Below are positions 1 to 12,445 of a DNA stretch of 64,000 bases, one piece after another. Within the stretch, counting starts at the first letter, position 1, and each line of letters begins with the position of its first letter. The stretch is from Parasphingorhabdus halotolerans (lineage in GTDB: Bacteria; Pseudomonadota; Alphaproteobacteria; Sphingomonadales; Sphingomonadaceae), in contig NZ_CP051217.1 of the NCBI RefSeq assembly GCF_012516475.1, positions 372,001 to 436,000 on the forward strand. The letters run 5' to 3'. A model generated the notes under the pieces. It saw only the letters and a list, made by a program, of their open reading frames with translations, was not told the origin of the DNA and made no database searches. Both the position numbers and the translations under genes were made by a program.

Positions 1-164
1 ACACCGTGGTCGAAACCCACAAAAGCCTGTTTGACGGCAGCAATTGCGGCATCAGCATCACCGGCAAACGCGCCTTCGGCGTACAATATCACCCCGAAGC
101 CAGTCCCGGCCCACAGGATAGTTTCTATCTGTTTGAGAAATTTGTTAGCGGTCTGGCGTCATGA
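1..164 (+). CDS. carA: Carbamoyl-phosphate synthase small subunit, C-terminal end (partial)
   Basis: Only the last 53 codons are in the window; the reading frame runs from base 3 to the TGA at 162-164. The visible tail has the class I glutamine amidotransferase ending [15 protein letters not shown], in which His and Glu complete the Cys-His-Glu triad (known for the family). CarA hydrolyses glutamine and passes ammonia to CarB for carbamoyl phosphate, which feeds arginine and pyrimidine synthesis. The stop overlaps the ATG of the next gene (ATGA), so the two are probably translationally coupled. carB lies downstream but is separated by two other genes. The partial state is only the window edge. 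Confidence 0.92.
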   Translation, partial: TVVETHKSLFDGSNCGISITGKRAFGVQYHPEASPGPQDSFYLFEKFVSGLAS

Positions 165-535
165 GCCAGATTGATCCTGCGCATCTGGCCGAGGAATGGG
201 AGGTGGATGATGAAATCCTGCAGAATATGGCGGCAGGCGGCGATTTGAGTCATGTTGTGCGCGAGATTAATGTGCAGTATGTCGGCGCCGTTGCTGATCT
301 CAACAAGCTGAAAAATGACGCCGCGAAATGGGGCTTTCACTCGGCGGTCGTCGCGAAAGAAGAAGGTCAATGGGAAATCGAACTGCAAACGCGGTTGGAC
401 ACGCGGCGCGAAACCATCCACGAACTGACCCGCAAAAGCCTTGAGATCGAAAGCGAATATGACATCGACCACGATGGCTGGGGCTGCTTTGCCTGTAACG
501 AGAATGGTCCGATTTCTGACGAGAATCCGGCGTGA
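161..535 (+). CDS. RraB-like ribonuclease E inhibitor family protein
   Basis: This 124-residue protein is acidic and has no membrane segment or signal peptide. The C-terminal third holds DHDGWGCFA (from about residue 103), which resembles the conserved 'DGWG' patch of the RraB/COG3076 family. Those proteins bind and modulate RNase E in enterobacteria. Family membership is judged by eye from this motif and size; an RNase E role in this organism is inference. The ATG overlaps the carA stop by four bases, so it is probably co-transcribed with carA. Its stop abuts the stop of a convergent gene, so it closes the carA operon unit here. Confidence 0.6.
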   Translation: MSQIDPAHLAEEWEVDDEILQNMAAGGDLSHVVREINVQYVGAVADLNKLKNDAAKWGFHSAVVAKEEGQWEIELQTRLDTRRETIHELTRKSLEIESEYDIDHDGWGCFACNENGPISDENPA

Positions 536-973
536 TTAAGGTAATCGAGATGGGTGGGTCAAGGTTGACAGCTCTGCAAACGCAGCGTCCAGATGAGACC
601 AAGGTACTATTGTGGTTGAGCTTTCAGGCTTCAAAGCAGAATATCTTATTCCGTGTTCTCGATGGTTTGCATTTAGAGCGCCCAAGACATTTTTTGTTTT
701 TGAGCTTATTTCCCAGCCTAAACTCTCAACCAATTCCGACAAGCCGATCAGAGAATGCCTCACATCGAATTTTTTCAGATGTTTTGGATCGACTTCTTTT
801 TTCAAAGCAGCATATTTCAGGCAAAGTTCAAAACAATGAGCAATGCAATAGTATCCTGGAAGGTCTGCATAAGTTCCAGTTTCGGCATTTGGCCCAATTA
901 ACTTTTTCGCAGCTGAATGCCAAATTCCCGCTAAAAGCATTTGGTCGAAATTACTCTTTTGCTGTTCGGTCAT
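536..973 (-). CDS. HEPN-like small helical protein, inverted between carA and carB
   Basis: The predicted protein is 145 residues and mostly helical. Residues 40-60 (AHCFELCLKYAALKK) and RHSLIGLSEL at 72-81 resemble the 'A.ElalKa...H.l..L' pattern of HEPN-fold proteins. I do not see a clear catalytic R-x4-6-H motif, so it may be a non-nucleolytic HEPN. A competing plus-strand frame (532-1002) has no recognisable family features, so the minus strand is preferred. Base composition looks more AT-rich than the flanking car genes, which suggests insertion. The start is 34 bases from the divergent carB start, so any carB promoter must lie in or beside this gene. Function unknown. Confidence 0.5.
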   Translation of the reverse strand: MTEQQKSNFDQMLLAGIWHSAAKKLIGPNAETGTYADLPGYYCIAHCFELCLKYAALKKEVDPKHLKKFDVRHSLIGLSELVESLGWEISSKTKNVLGALNANHREHGIRYSALKPESSTTIVPWSHLDAAFAELSTLTHPSRLP

Positions 974-1007
974 TCGGCAACTCTAAATGGGAAGCACAAT
1001 AAGATAA

Positions 1008-4341
<3,334 letters not shown>

Positions 4342-4366
4342 ACTCCCGACATTTTGTCACCCTGCG

Positions 4367-4405
4367 GGCGCGTTGCTTAGGCAAGAGCGCCGGAAAACTG
4401 TTTTT
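4367..4405 (+). terminator. Possible carB terminator hairpin
   Basis: A stem-loop lies at 4367-4391: GGCGC pairs with GCGCC, and inside it TTGC pairs with GCAA around a TTAG loop. A run of five T follows at 4401-4405, nine bases beyond the stem. The offset T-run makes this a weak intrinsic terminator by shape. It sits between carB and greA, where a transcript end is plausible. Confidence 0.4.
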
Positions 4406-4432
4406 GACACCGCGTCGTCGATATTGGCTGAA
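4404..4432 (+). promoter_or_regulatory. Candidate greA promoter
   Basis: TTGACA, a perfect -35 consensus, occupies 4404-4409. No convincing -10 is seen at 16-18 bases; the closest hexamers around 4426-4432 match poorly. The element lies 56 bases upstream of the greA start, an appropriate distance. Listed as a weak candidate only. Confidence 0.25.
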
Positions 4433-4464
4433 ATCAGCGGTGGACTATTGAAGAAAGGCCAAAA

Positions 4465-4938
4465 ATGGCTGTAGAAAAAGTACCAATGCTGCAGGAAGGC
4501 CACGACAAGCTCGAGGCTGAACTCAAGGCACTGAAAATAGAACGTCCATTAATCGTTGATGCGATTGAAGAAGCGCGCGCGCATGGTGATTTGTCGGAAA
4601 ATGCGGAATATCATGCGGCCAAGGAACGTCAGGGCCAGGTTGAGGCGACGCTGGCCGATATTGAAGACAAGTTGAGCCGCGCGCAGGTGATTGATCCCAA
4701 GACGCTGTCAGGCGACAAAGCGGTGTTCGGCGCAACGCTGACATTGCTGGATGAAAACGACAAACCCGTAAAATACCAGCTTGTTGGCCAGGCAGAAGCA
4801 GACGCGAAAGCGGGAAAAATCAGCTATAACAGCCCGATTGGCCGCGCGATGATTGGGCGTAGCGTCGGTGACGAGATTGAAGTCACCGTCCCGTCTGGCG
4901 ACAAATATTATCTGCTCGAAAAAATCGAGTTTATTTAA
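4465..4938 (+). CDS. greA: Transcription elongation factor GreA
   Basis: GreA enters the RNA polymerase secondary channel and stimulates cleavage of backtracked transcripts. The 157-residue length is typical. The coiled-coil tip [14 protein letters not shown] (residues 41-54) carries the acidic residues D42 and E45 that act at the polymerase active site. The C-terminal domain has [16 protein letters not shown]. An AGAAAGG ribosome-binding sequence precedes the ATG. A rhomboid protease gene starts six bases after the stop, so both may share a transcript. Confidence 0.97.
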   Translation: MAVEKVPMLQEGHDKLEAELKALKIERPLIVDAIEEARAHGDLSENAEYHAAKERQGQVEATLADIEDKLSRAQVIDPKTLSGDKAVFGATLTLLDENDKPVKYQLVGQAEADAKAGKISYNSPIGRAMIGRSVGDEIEVTVPSGDKYYLLEKIEFI

Positions 4939-4943
4939 GGCGC

Positions 4944-5585
4944 ATGGCTCTTCCTGGCGGGAAACTAACCAACGGACTGATCTTCATCAATGTGCTGATC
5001 TTTCTGGGGCTCTGGATTTCCGGTCTGGAGCAGGACGCCATTATTCGCGGCGGTATGTTTCCGATCCGATTGGGCGCGGGTTTTCCGGAGCTGGAAGCAA
5101 TGGGCGGACTGGTGCCGGCATGGCTGACGCCGATATCGTCTGCCTTTTTGCATAGCGGGCTGATGCATATCGGCTTCAATATGGTGATGCTGTTGTTTTG
5201 CGGTCGCTTTGTTGAACAGGCTTTGGGACCGGGCTTGATGGCGTTTCTATATTTTGCCGGAGCCTATGGCGCGGCATTGGCAGAATTTCTGTTCAATGGC
5301 AGCTCGACAATACCGATTGTTGGCGCGAGCGGGGCCATTTCAGCGATATTGGGCGCTTATGCCCTGTTGTTTGCGCGCAATCAGGTCAAGCCGGTCGGAC
5401 CGATCCCCGGCCATATCGTGCGGATTGTCTGGTTGTCACTAGCGTGGATCGGCATCCAACTGATGATCGGTATCGCGACGCAGGGCAGCCTTACAGCTAT
5501 TGCCATTTATGCGCATATTGGCGGCTTTGTAACGGGTCTGCTCATGACACGCCCATTGCTCGAATGGCGCTTTCGCAGCGCGTAG
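4944..5585 (+). CDS. Rhomboid family intramembrane serine protease
   Basis: This is a 213-residue polytopic inner-membrane protein with about six hydrophobic segments. The rhomboid catalytic dyad is visible: Ser129 in IVGASGAIS and His191 in AHIGGF. The N-terminal-side H70/H75/N79 cluster (HSGLMHIGFNM) matches the conserved His-Asn loop. Rhomboids cut transmembrane helices of substrate proteins; the substrate here cannot be told. It follows greA closely, and that pairing is positional only. Confidence 0.9.
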   Translation: MALPGGKLTNGLIFINVLIFLGLWISGLEQDAIIRGGMFPIRLGAGFPELEAMGGLVPAWLTPISSAFLHSGLMHIGFNMVMLLFCGRFVEQALGPGLMAFLYFAGAYGAALAEFLFNGSSTIPIVGASGAISAILGAYALLFARNQVKPVGPIPGHIVRIVWLSLAWIGIQLMIGIATQGSLTAIAIYAHIGGFVTGLLMTRPLLEWRFRSA

Positions 5586-5611
5586 ACAAAGTTGCTTAAT
5601 TTTCGGTGGAC

Positions 5612-5848
5612 TTAGTCTTCTTCGGGCAGATCGGGTTCCAGAAGCTTGTGCAAATGCACCACAACATATTTCATTTCAGCATCATCAACCGTGCGCTGGG
5701 CTTTGTCCCGCCATGCTTCCTCTGCTTCTTCGAAATTGGGATAAACGCCAACGAGATCAATTTCCTTGAGATTTTCAAATTCTATCCCACGGGGATCTTT
5801 GACCCGTCCGCCCATGACCAGATGAATTTTACTGCGTTGTTCGCTCAT
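5612..5848 (-). CDS. DUF4170 domain-containing protein
   Basis: A 78-residue soluble protein with a compact alpha/beta pattern: YPNFEEAEEAWRDKAQRTVD followed by a hydrophobic strand (KYVVVHLHKLLEP). This pattern, with GGRVKDPRGIEFENL near the N-terminus, matches the small DUF4170 family common in alphaproteobacteria (recognised from memory). No molecular function is established. It is the last gene of the leftward membrane-protein cluster, 12 bases after the preceding gene. Confidence 0.75.
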   Translation of the reverse strand: MSEQRSKIHLVMGGRVKDPRGIEFENLKEIDLVGVYPNFEEAEEAWRDKAQRTVDDAEMKYVVVHLHKLLEPDLPEED

Positions 5849-5860
5849 CGCGTTTCCCGT

Positions 5861-6451
5861 TTATTTGTCTTTGTCCGATTTGACATCATCTTTGACTACG
5901 TCCTGCGCGGCCAAGGCGGCGCTCTTAGCAGTCTCAAATAATTTGCCAATCAAATCTTTAAACTGATCGCGCATGCTGTCGGAATTCAAACCAAGACTGG
6001 CGATCTGTTCGTGTCCCGCTTCCTTGGCTGCTTCGACCGCTTTTTTGGCCGTATCGTTGATTTTCCGGCCTGCTGCTCCGACATATTTCGATTCGACTTT
6101 GGTTCTGGGCAGCAAAACGGCCGCTATCAGCCCCATTGCAAGGCCACCCGCGACAACCATGAACGGGTTTTTTTCAACCGTTTGGCTCGATTTTTCTGCC
6201 GCCTTGGTTGCGACCTGTCTCGTTGCAGCAGATGCAGCAGCTGCCCGTTCAGTTGCAATGTCTTTGCCTTGACCCAACAGTTCCGCTGCACGGGCCTTGC
6301 TCTCGGACATTTTTTCGCGCGCGACTACGCTGCTTTCACTCGCTAACTCGATTGCAACGTCTTTCGCGCCTGCAAGACGTTCGCGAGAAGCGTCCAGCTT
6401 TTCGCGCGACGCATTGCGTACGCGGTCAATATTTTCAGATAATTTGCTCAT
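5861..6451 (-). CDS. YqjD/ElaB-like membrane-anchored amphipathic protein
   Basis: The 196-residue protein has long Ala/Lys/Glu-rich amphipathic helices on both sides of one hydrophobic glycine/alanine-rich segment (MVVAGGLAMGLIAAVLL, about residues 99-115). This layout resembles the DUF883/YqjD class, whose E. coli members bind ribosomes and sit in the inner membrane. Sequence identity to YqjD is not obvious, so the class call rests on architecture and on the nearby YqjE-like holin-family gene. Expression under stress or in stationary phase would fit but is not visible in the sequence. Confidence 0.55.
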   Translation of the reverse strand: MSKLSENIDRVRNASREKLDASRERLAGAKDVAIELASESSVVAREKMSESKARAAELLGQGKDIATERAAAASAATRQVATKAAEKSSQTVEKNPFMVVAGGLAMGLIAAVLLPRTKVESKYVGAAGRKINDTAKKAVEAAKEAGHEQIASLGLNSDSMRDQFKDLIGKLFETAKSAALAAQDVVKDDVKSDKDK

Positions 6452-6473
6452 CGCATGTTCCTCAAACTCATAT

Positions 6474-6827
6474 TTAATCTTCTGTGGTCACCTCTTCAGT
6501 GTCTTCTTCATCGACAGAAGCACTGGTGTCATCCACGGCGTCTTTTCGGCGCGATATCAGGAACCTCAGTGGTTGGTAGAGCAACGCGGCGACCAAAGTG
6601 CCGCCGACAGCTGCTAAAATAGCCTTGTTTTCCTGTGCTGTTGCGGCAATCTTGTAACCCACTTCCGAAGCGTTTTTCCGGGTATTTTGTGTTGCCCTAT
6701 CAAGCAGATTGCTTGGCTTCAAGCTGTCACGCAAAAATCGGGCATTGCGCAAAATTCGCGACCGTTCATTTGCCCGATGTTCGGACAAGTTTTTCATTCT
6801 TTCTCGATTATCCTGATTTTTGGTCAT
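6474..6827 (-). CDS. Small single-pass membrane protein, unknown
   Basis: A 117-residue protein with a highly charged N-terminus (many Arg, Glu and Asn), one central hydrophobic segment (AILAAVGGTLVAALLYQPL, about residues 70-88), then an acidic tail rich in Asp, Glu and Thr. I do not recognise a family. It overlaps the upstream holin-like gene by four bases (ATGA), so the two are coupled. The topology resembles its neighbours in the cluster, pointing to a shared membrane-associated role (inference). Confidence 0.65.
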   Translation of the reverse strand: MTKNQDNRERMKNLSEHRANERSRILRNARFLRDSLKPSNLLDRATQNTRKNASEVGYKIAATAQENKAILAAVGGTLVAALLYQPLRFLISRRKDAVDDTSASVDEEDTEEVTTED

Positions 6828-7273
6828 AGCTTTTCGGAATCGATAGGCAGGCCTTTAGCACGCCGGATGGAGTTAACAATGAAAGCGCCACCAACAAGTA
6901 AAGAGCTGCCGGCAACAACAGCGGTTGCCGCTCCGGCGCCTATATAAGGCGTCAAGGTCAACAATAGTCCAAAGATCAGCGCCGTTAAACCTGCCGTTAT
7001 CAGCGCCAACCCAAAACCGAAATAGGCCAGTATCTTTTTGGTGGCACCGACATTGGCTTCCACTTTCGCGCGATAGTAGGCGATCTCGATTTCGGCGAGT
7101 GTTTTGGCGTCTTCGATAATTTCTGCAAATTGCTCGGAAAGCGGCTTTTCCAAAGTCTCGCCTTCATTGCCAGGCACCGCCGTACGATCGCCGAGGAGAT
7201 CGGAGTCTCCACGGCGATTTACGATATCGTCATTAACCGGCGTCTTTGCATCGGGTTGCTTATCTGATGTCAA
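6824..7273 (-). CDS. YqjE-like phage holin family (DUF1469) membrane protein
   Basis: The 149-residue protein has an acidic soluble N-terminus, an amphipathic helix (EIEIAYYRAKVEANVGATKK) and two closely spaced membrane segments (FGLALITAGLTALIFGLLL and AAATAVVAGSSLLVGGAFIV). This is the layout of the 'phage holin family'/YqjE (DUF1469) proteins. Despite the name these are chromosomal membrane proteins, not lysis genes. In E. coli yqjE follows yqjD, and YqjD-like proteins flank it here. The start ATG is a normal distance from the preceding gene. Confidence 0.75.
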   Translation of the reverse strand: MTSDKQPDAKTPVNDDIVNRRGDSDLLGDRTAVPGNEGETLEKPLSEQFAEIIEDAKTLAEIEIAYYRAKVEANVGATKKILAYFGFGLALITAGLTALIFGLLLTLTPYIGAGAATAVVAGSSLLVGGAFIVNSIRRAKGLPIDSEKL

Positions 7274-7311
7274 CGGGATGCCCTTATGTCGTTACAGACG
7301 GTAAGGCTCAT

Positions 7312-7839
7312 TTAGGCCTCGTCGTCCTTGTCCATTCCCGATTTGATCAGCCGGGCCACAACAAAACCGATGGCCGCCGCAGCGCCCACAGCAACAGCAG
7401 GGCTTTTCTTCACAAAGCCGCGTGCATCTTCCATGATATCATCGACATCTTTGGAATTTAGCTTTTCAGCAAATGATGCCACGGCATCTGCTGCGGAGCG
7501 TGCATAGTCGCCATATTTCTCACCAGCGTTTTCGTCAATCGTCCGGGCGCTGTTTTCGATCATTTTGCTAAGGTTGCCAATAGCGTCGCCGGTTTTGGCT
7601 TTGCCTTCATTGGCAACTGACTTTGCCTTGGAGACTGCGCGATCCCTGAATTCCAGAGATTTATCAGCCGCTGCTCTTGTCGCACCAAATTTATTCGGCG
7701 CTGACGGCTTGGCTGCCGTTGTTTTTTTGGTTGTAGCGGTTTTTTTTGCCGCTGGTTTTTTAGCGACCGATTTTTTAGCAACCGGCTTTTTCGCCGGAGC
7801 TTTTTTCGGTGTTGCGGCCTTCTTTGGTGGAGTGGTCAT
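7312..7839 (-). CDS. YqjD-like protein with Lys/Ala/Pro-rich histone H1-like N-terminus
   Basis: Residues 1-50 of this 175-residue protein are almost only Lys, Ala, Pro and Thr in repeats such as KKPAAKK, like bacterial H1-type DNA-binding tails. Residues 55-140 form an amphipathic helical region (AADAVASFAEKLNSKDVDDI), and a C-terminal hydrophobic glycine/alanine segment (AVAVGAAAAIGFVVARLI) ends in a short charged tail. The C-terminal layout matches DUF883/YqjD membrane-anchored proteins. The basic tail could touch nucleic acid or ribosomes (inference). It is the first gene of the leftward cluster and would set its promoter, in the 195-base gap shared with eno. Confidence 0.65.
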   Translation of the reverse strand: MTTPPKKAATPKKAPAKKPVAKKSVAKKPAAKKTATTKKTTAAKPSAPNKFGATRAAADKSLEFRDRAVSKAKSVANEGKAKTGDAIGNLSKMIENSARTIDENAGEKYGDYARSAADAVASFAEKLNSKDVDDIMEDARGFVKKSPAVAVGAAAAIGFVVARLIKSGMDKDDEA

Positions 7840-8034
7840 TCAATATTCCTTCCTCAATAAATCCTTATTTCTAAGGTGGCATATAATTGATACAATTCAA
7901 GTGGCAAAAGGTTGCTTTGTATGGCAATCTCGCGGTTGTGGGCATTGCCATGCCGATATCATCGCGATAAAGGCAGCGTTCCTTTAATACACATAACTAA
8001 GCCCCAAAACATAATAATGAACAGGAATCTTTAA

Positions 8035-9308
<1,274 letters not shown>

Positions 9309-9399
9309 GAGCAAGATCAGGGCACTTGAACCAGTGCGAAGAAAGAAAAAGTGTTAACGCGCTTGCCAGCGAATCGATATTCTGATTCAAGGCTAATCT

Positions 9400-9711
9400 A
9401 TGGCACAAAAAGAAAAAATCGCAGGGTTGGTCAGATCGGCAATCGGTCCGGGTTCTGCTTTGCTTACCCTGCTTCTTATTGCCGGTTATGCAGTGCTGGG
9501 CCCGACCGGCATATTGGCTTGGGGTGATTACCAAAATACGCTGGAATCGCGACAGATGCAGCTGGCGCAGTTGCAGGTTGAGCGGGATGCTCTGCGCAAT
9601 CGTGTAAACTTGCTTGATCCTAGAGGCGCTGACCCAGACCTGATCGGCGAACTGCTGCGCAAGAATGTTAACGTGGTTCATCCGGATGAAATCATCGTTC
9701 CGTTAAAATAG
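9400..9711 (+). CDS. ftsB: FtsB/DivIC-family septum formation initiator
   Basis: The 103-residue protein has one N-terminal membrane segment (SALLTLLLIAGYAVLG, about residues 19-34) followed by a short coiled coil (LESRQMQLAQLQVERDALRN) and a C-terminal patch. This is the septum-formation-initiator layout; FtsB bridges FtsL and FtsQ in the divisome. Its place between eno and pdhA is the usual one in alphaproteobacteria, which supports the symbol. Length is typical. Confidence 0.85.
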   Translation: MAQKEKIAGLVRSAIGPGSALLTLLLIAGYAVLGPTGILAWGDYQNTLESRQMQLAQLQVERDALRNRVNLLDPRGADPDLIGELLRKNVNVVHPDEIIVPLK

Positions 9712-9844
9712 CATTCTGGATTGGCTTGCTGTTCCAGCAAAGACCACGCTTCCCAATTTCTTATTAAATCCTGATCTTAAGGGCTTGGGAAATCCGAGCA
9801 ATCTGTCTATGGTGCCGTGACCCAATAAAGAGGAACTGGCCAGC

Positions 9845-11008
9845 GTGGCGAAAGCACCCCCTAAGACTGCAATAGCAAAATCAGCTCCGGCCAAGCGCAA
9901 AGCGCCCGCTAAAAAACCCACCGCTGCCAAGAAACCGGCGGCCAAAACGGCTGCTGGCAAGAAGGCACCTGCGGCAAAGAGATCGGCGGTGAAACCGGCG
10001 CCAGCCAAAACAACCGGTGGTCTCAAAACCCCGATCTACAAAGCCAGCAAAGCTGAAATGATGAAATTCTATGAGGAAATGCTTCTCATTCGCCGCTTTG
10101 AAGAAAAAGCCGGGCAGCTCTACGGGCTGGGACTAATCGGCGGTTTTTGCCATTTATATATCGGCCAGGAGGCTGTGGTTACCGGCCTGCAATCGGCAAT
10201 TGAACCGGGCAAGGATAGCGTTATTACGAGCTATCGCGATCATGGGCATATGCTCGCCTGCGGTATTGATCCCAAAATTGTGATGGCCGAGCTTACCGGG
10301 CGCGCCTCTGGCATCTCCAAGGGGAAGGGCGGTTCGATGCACATGTTCTCGGTAGAGCATGGTTTCTATGGTGGCCACGGCATTGTCGGCGCGCAAGTTT
10401 CACTTGGCACCGGTCTGGCGTTTGCTCACAAATATAAAGAAGATGGCGGAGTCTGCCTCGCATATTTCGGTGATGGCGCATCGAATCAGGGGCAAGTCTA
10501 CGAAAGCTTTAATATGGCCGAGCTTTGGCAGCTTCCGGTGATATTTGTGATTGAGAATAATCAATATGCGATGGGCACCAGCGTCAACCGTTCATCCTCA
10601 GAAGACCAGCTTTATCGGCGCGGTGAAAGTTTCCGTATCCCTGGAATGCAAGTAGATGGCATGGACGTACTCGCGGTCCGCGGCGCGGTAGAAGAGGCGC
10701 TCAAAGATGTGCGCGGTGGCGGTGGACCGGTTCTGATGGAACTGAAGACATATCGCTATCGTGGTCACTCCATGTCCGATCCTGCGAAATATCGCAGCCG
10801 TGACGAAGTGCAGGAAGTGCGCGAAAAATCTGATCCGATTGAGCGGCTGAAAGCAATGCTGCTCAAGCAGGGCGTAACCGAAGAAGAGCTGAAAGCGCTG
10901 GATAAAGCCGTACGCAAAACCGTGATGGATGCGGCTGATTTCGCTGAAGAATCTCCCGAACCGGAAGCATCCGAACTTTATACTGACGTGCTGGTGGAGC
11001 AATATTAA
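9845..11008 (+). CDS. pdhA: Pyruvate dehydrogenase E1 component, alpha subunit
   Basis: With PdhB this forms the thiamine-diphosphate E1 enzyme that decarboxylates pyruvate in the PDH complex. The ThDP motif [17 protein letters not shown] lies near residues 210-226, and the phosphorylatable-type loop [14 protein letters not shown] is present. The start is GTG at 9845 after AAAGAGGAA. About 55 N-terminal residues are Ala/Lys/Pro-rich ([12 protein letters not shown]) and unlike the enzyme core, which begins near [18 protein letters not shown]. This tail resembles the one on the YqjD-like protein at 7312-7839. Its TAA overlaps the pdhB ATG by one base. Confidence 0.95.
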   Translation: MAKAPPKTAIAKSAPAKRKAPAKKPTAAKKPAAKTAAGKKAPAAKRSAVKPAPAKTTGGLKTPIYKASKAEMMKFYEEMLLIRRFEEKAGQLYGLGLIGGFCHLYIGQEAVVTGLQSAIEPGKDSVITSYRDHGHMLACGIDPKIVMAELTGRASGISKGKGGSMHMFSVEHGFYGGHGIVGAQVSLGTGLAFAHKYKEDGGVCLAYFGDGASNQGQVYESFNMAELWQLPVIFVIENNQYAMGTSVNRSSSEDQLYRRGESFRIPGMQVDGMDVLAVRGAVEEALKDVRGGGGPVLMELKTYRYRGHSMSDPAKYRSRDEVQEVREKSDPIERLKAMLLKQGVTEEELKALDKAVRKTVMDAADFAEESPEPEASELYTDVLVEQY

Positions 11009-12405
11009 TGGCTATCCAATTGAAAATGCCCGCCCTTTCACCGACAATGGAAGAGGGCACTTTGGCCAAATGGCTGGTCAAAGAAGGCGATGAAGTCAGC
11101 TCGGGTGATATTCTTGCCGAGATCGAAACCGACAAGGCGACGATGGAGTTTGAAGCGATCGACGAAGGTGTGATTTCAAAAATATTGATTGCCGAGGGCA
11201 CGGATGGCGTTCTTGTTGGTACGGTGATCGCCGAGATGACCAGCGAGGATGAAGATGCCGATGCCGGTGAAGCTGATGAAAGCCCTGCGCCAGCGCCTGC
11301 TCCCGCAGCGGAAGAAGACTCAAAAGAAAAGCCCGACGATCAAGCTGGTCCGGAAATAACAAAAGAAGCGCCCGCCGCGCCGATTTCGCGCGCAGAGGAT
11401 CCCGATATTCCATCGGGCACCGCAATGGTCTCCATCACGGTGCGTGAAGCGTTGCGTGATGCAATGGCAGAAGAAATGCGCAAGGACCAAAGTGTCTTTG
11501 TGATGGGTGAAGAAGTCGCCGAATATCAGGGCGCTTATAAGGTAACCCAAGGATTACTTGATGAATTTGGCCCCAAGCGTGTAATCGACACGCCGATTAC
11601 CGAGCACGGTTTTGCTGGCGTTGGCGCTGGCGCGGCTATGGGCGGTTTGAAACCGATCGTCGAGTTTATGACGTTCAACTTCGCGATGCAGGCAATTGAC
11701 CAGATAATTAACTCGGCTGCCAAGACCAATTATATGTCGGGCGGCCAGATGCGTTGCCCGATTGTGTTCCGGGGCCCCAATGGCGCGGCGTCCCGCGTTG
11801 GTGCACAACACAGCCAGAATTATGGACCCTGGTATGCGGCGGTCCCTGGTCTGATCGTGATCGCACCCTATGATGCGGCTGACGCAAAAGGCCTGCTCAA
11901 GGCGGCGATCCAGACGACGGACCCAGTAGTTTTTCTCGAAAATGAGCTACTTTATGGCCGCTCTTTTGAAATTCCTGATTTGGAAGATCACACATTGCCG
12001 ATCGGCAAGGCGCGGATCATGCGCGAGGGCAGCGATGTCACGATCGTAAGCTACTCGATAAGTGTCGGGCTTGCGCTTGAGGCTGCAGATGTGCTGGCAG
12101 GTGAGGGGATCGAGGCGGAAGTTATTGATCTGCGTACCCTGCGACCGCTTGATACGGAAACCGTGCTCAATAGCTTGGCGAAAACCAACCGGATGATTGT
12201 CGCTGAAGAAGGCTGGCCGACGTGCTCAATTGCTAGTGAAATCGTAGCGCTTTGTATGGAGCAAGGCTTTGACGATTTGGACGCTCCCGTAATGCGCGTC
12301 ACAAACGAAGACGTACCTATGCCCTATGCCGCGAATCTGGAAAAAGCGGCATTGATAGACAGTGGGCGGATTATCGAGGCAGCAAAGAAAGTCTGTTATC
12401 GCTGA
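11008..12405 (+). CDS. pdhB: Pyruvate dehydrogenase E1 component, beta subunit with lipoyl domain
   Basis: Residues 1-80 form a lipoyl domain with the lipoylated lysine K43 in [11 protein letters not shown]. An acidic Ala/Pro/Glu linker (about 80-130) follows, then the transketolase-like E1-beta core ([16 protein letters not shown]) and C-terminal domain ([12 protein letters not shown]). An E1-beta with its own lipoyl domain is a known alphaproteobacterial arrangement. The ATG overlaps the pdhA stop (TAATG). pdhC, often next in line, is not downstream; the next gene is convergent and unrelated. Confidence 0.96.
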   Translation: MAIQLKMPALSPTMEEGTLAKWLVKEGDEVSSGDILAEIETDKATMEFEAIDEGVISKILIAEGTDGVLVGTVIAEMTSEDEDADAGEADESPAPAPAPAAEEDSKEKPDDQAGPEITKEAPAAPISRAEDPDIPSGTAMVSITVREALRDAMAEEMRKDQSVFVMGEEVAEYQGAYKVTQGLLDEFGPKRVIDTPITEHGFAGVGAGAAMGGLKPIVEFMTFNFAMQAIDQIINSAAKTNYMSGGQMRCPIVFRGPNGAASRVGAQHSQNYGPWYAAVPGLIVIAPYDAADAKGLLKAAIQTTDPVVFLENELLYGRSFEIPDLEDHTLPIGKARIMREGSDVTIVSYSISVGLALEAADVLAGEGIEAEVIDLRTLRPLDTETVLNSLAKTNRMIVAEEGWPTCSIASEIVALCMEQGFDDLDAPVMRVTNEDVPMPYAANLEKAALIDSGRIIEAAKKVCYR

Positions 12406-12424
12406 GCTGCAAATGGTGTCTCTC

Positions 12425-12440
12425 TCGGCAATAGTGCCGA
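12425..12440. terminator. Possible bidirectional hairpin between pdhB and tad genes
   Basis: TCGGCA and TGCCGA form a perfect six-base stem around an ATAG loop in the 40-base gap between convergent pdhB and tadE genes. There is no strong T-run on either strand, so termination is plausible by position only. Confidence 0.3.
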
Positions 12441-12445
12441 ATTAA

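Noticed and set aside
532-1002. 156-residue plus-strand frame across the HEPN-like gene
   Set aside because: It lacks any family pattern and competes with the more protein-like minus-strand frame, which has helical HEPN-like features.
7840-8034. EcfG-type general stress promoter before the YqjD-like cluster
   Set aside because: GGAAC occurs on the minus strand near 7970, but no CGTT-type -10 lies 16-17 bases downstream, so no promoter is claimed.
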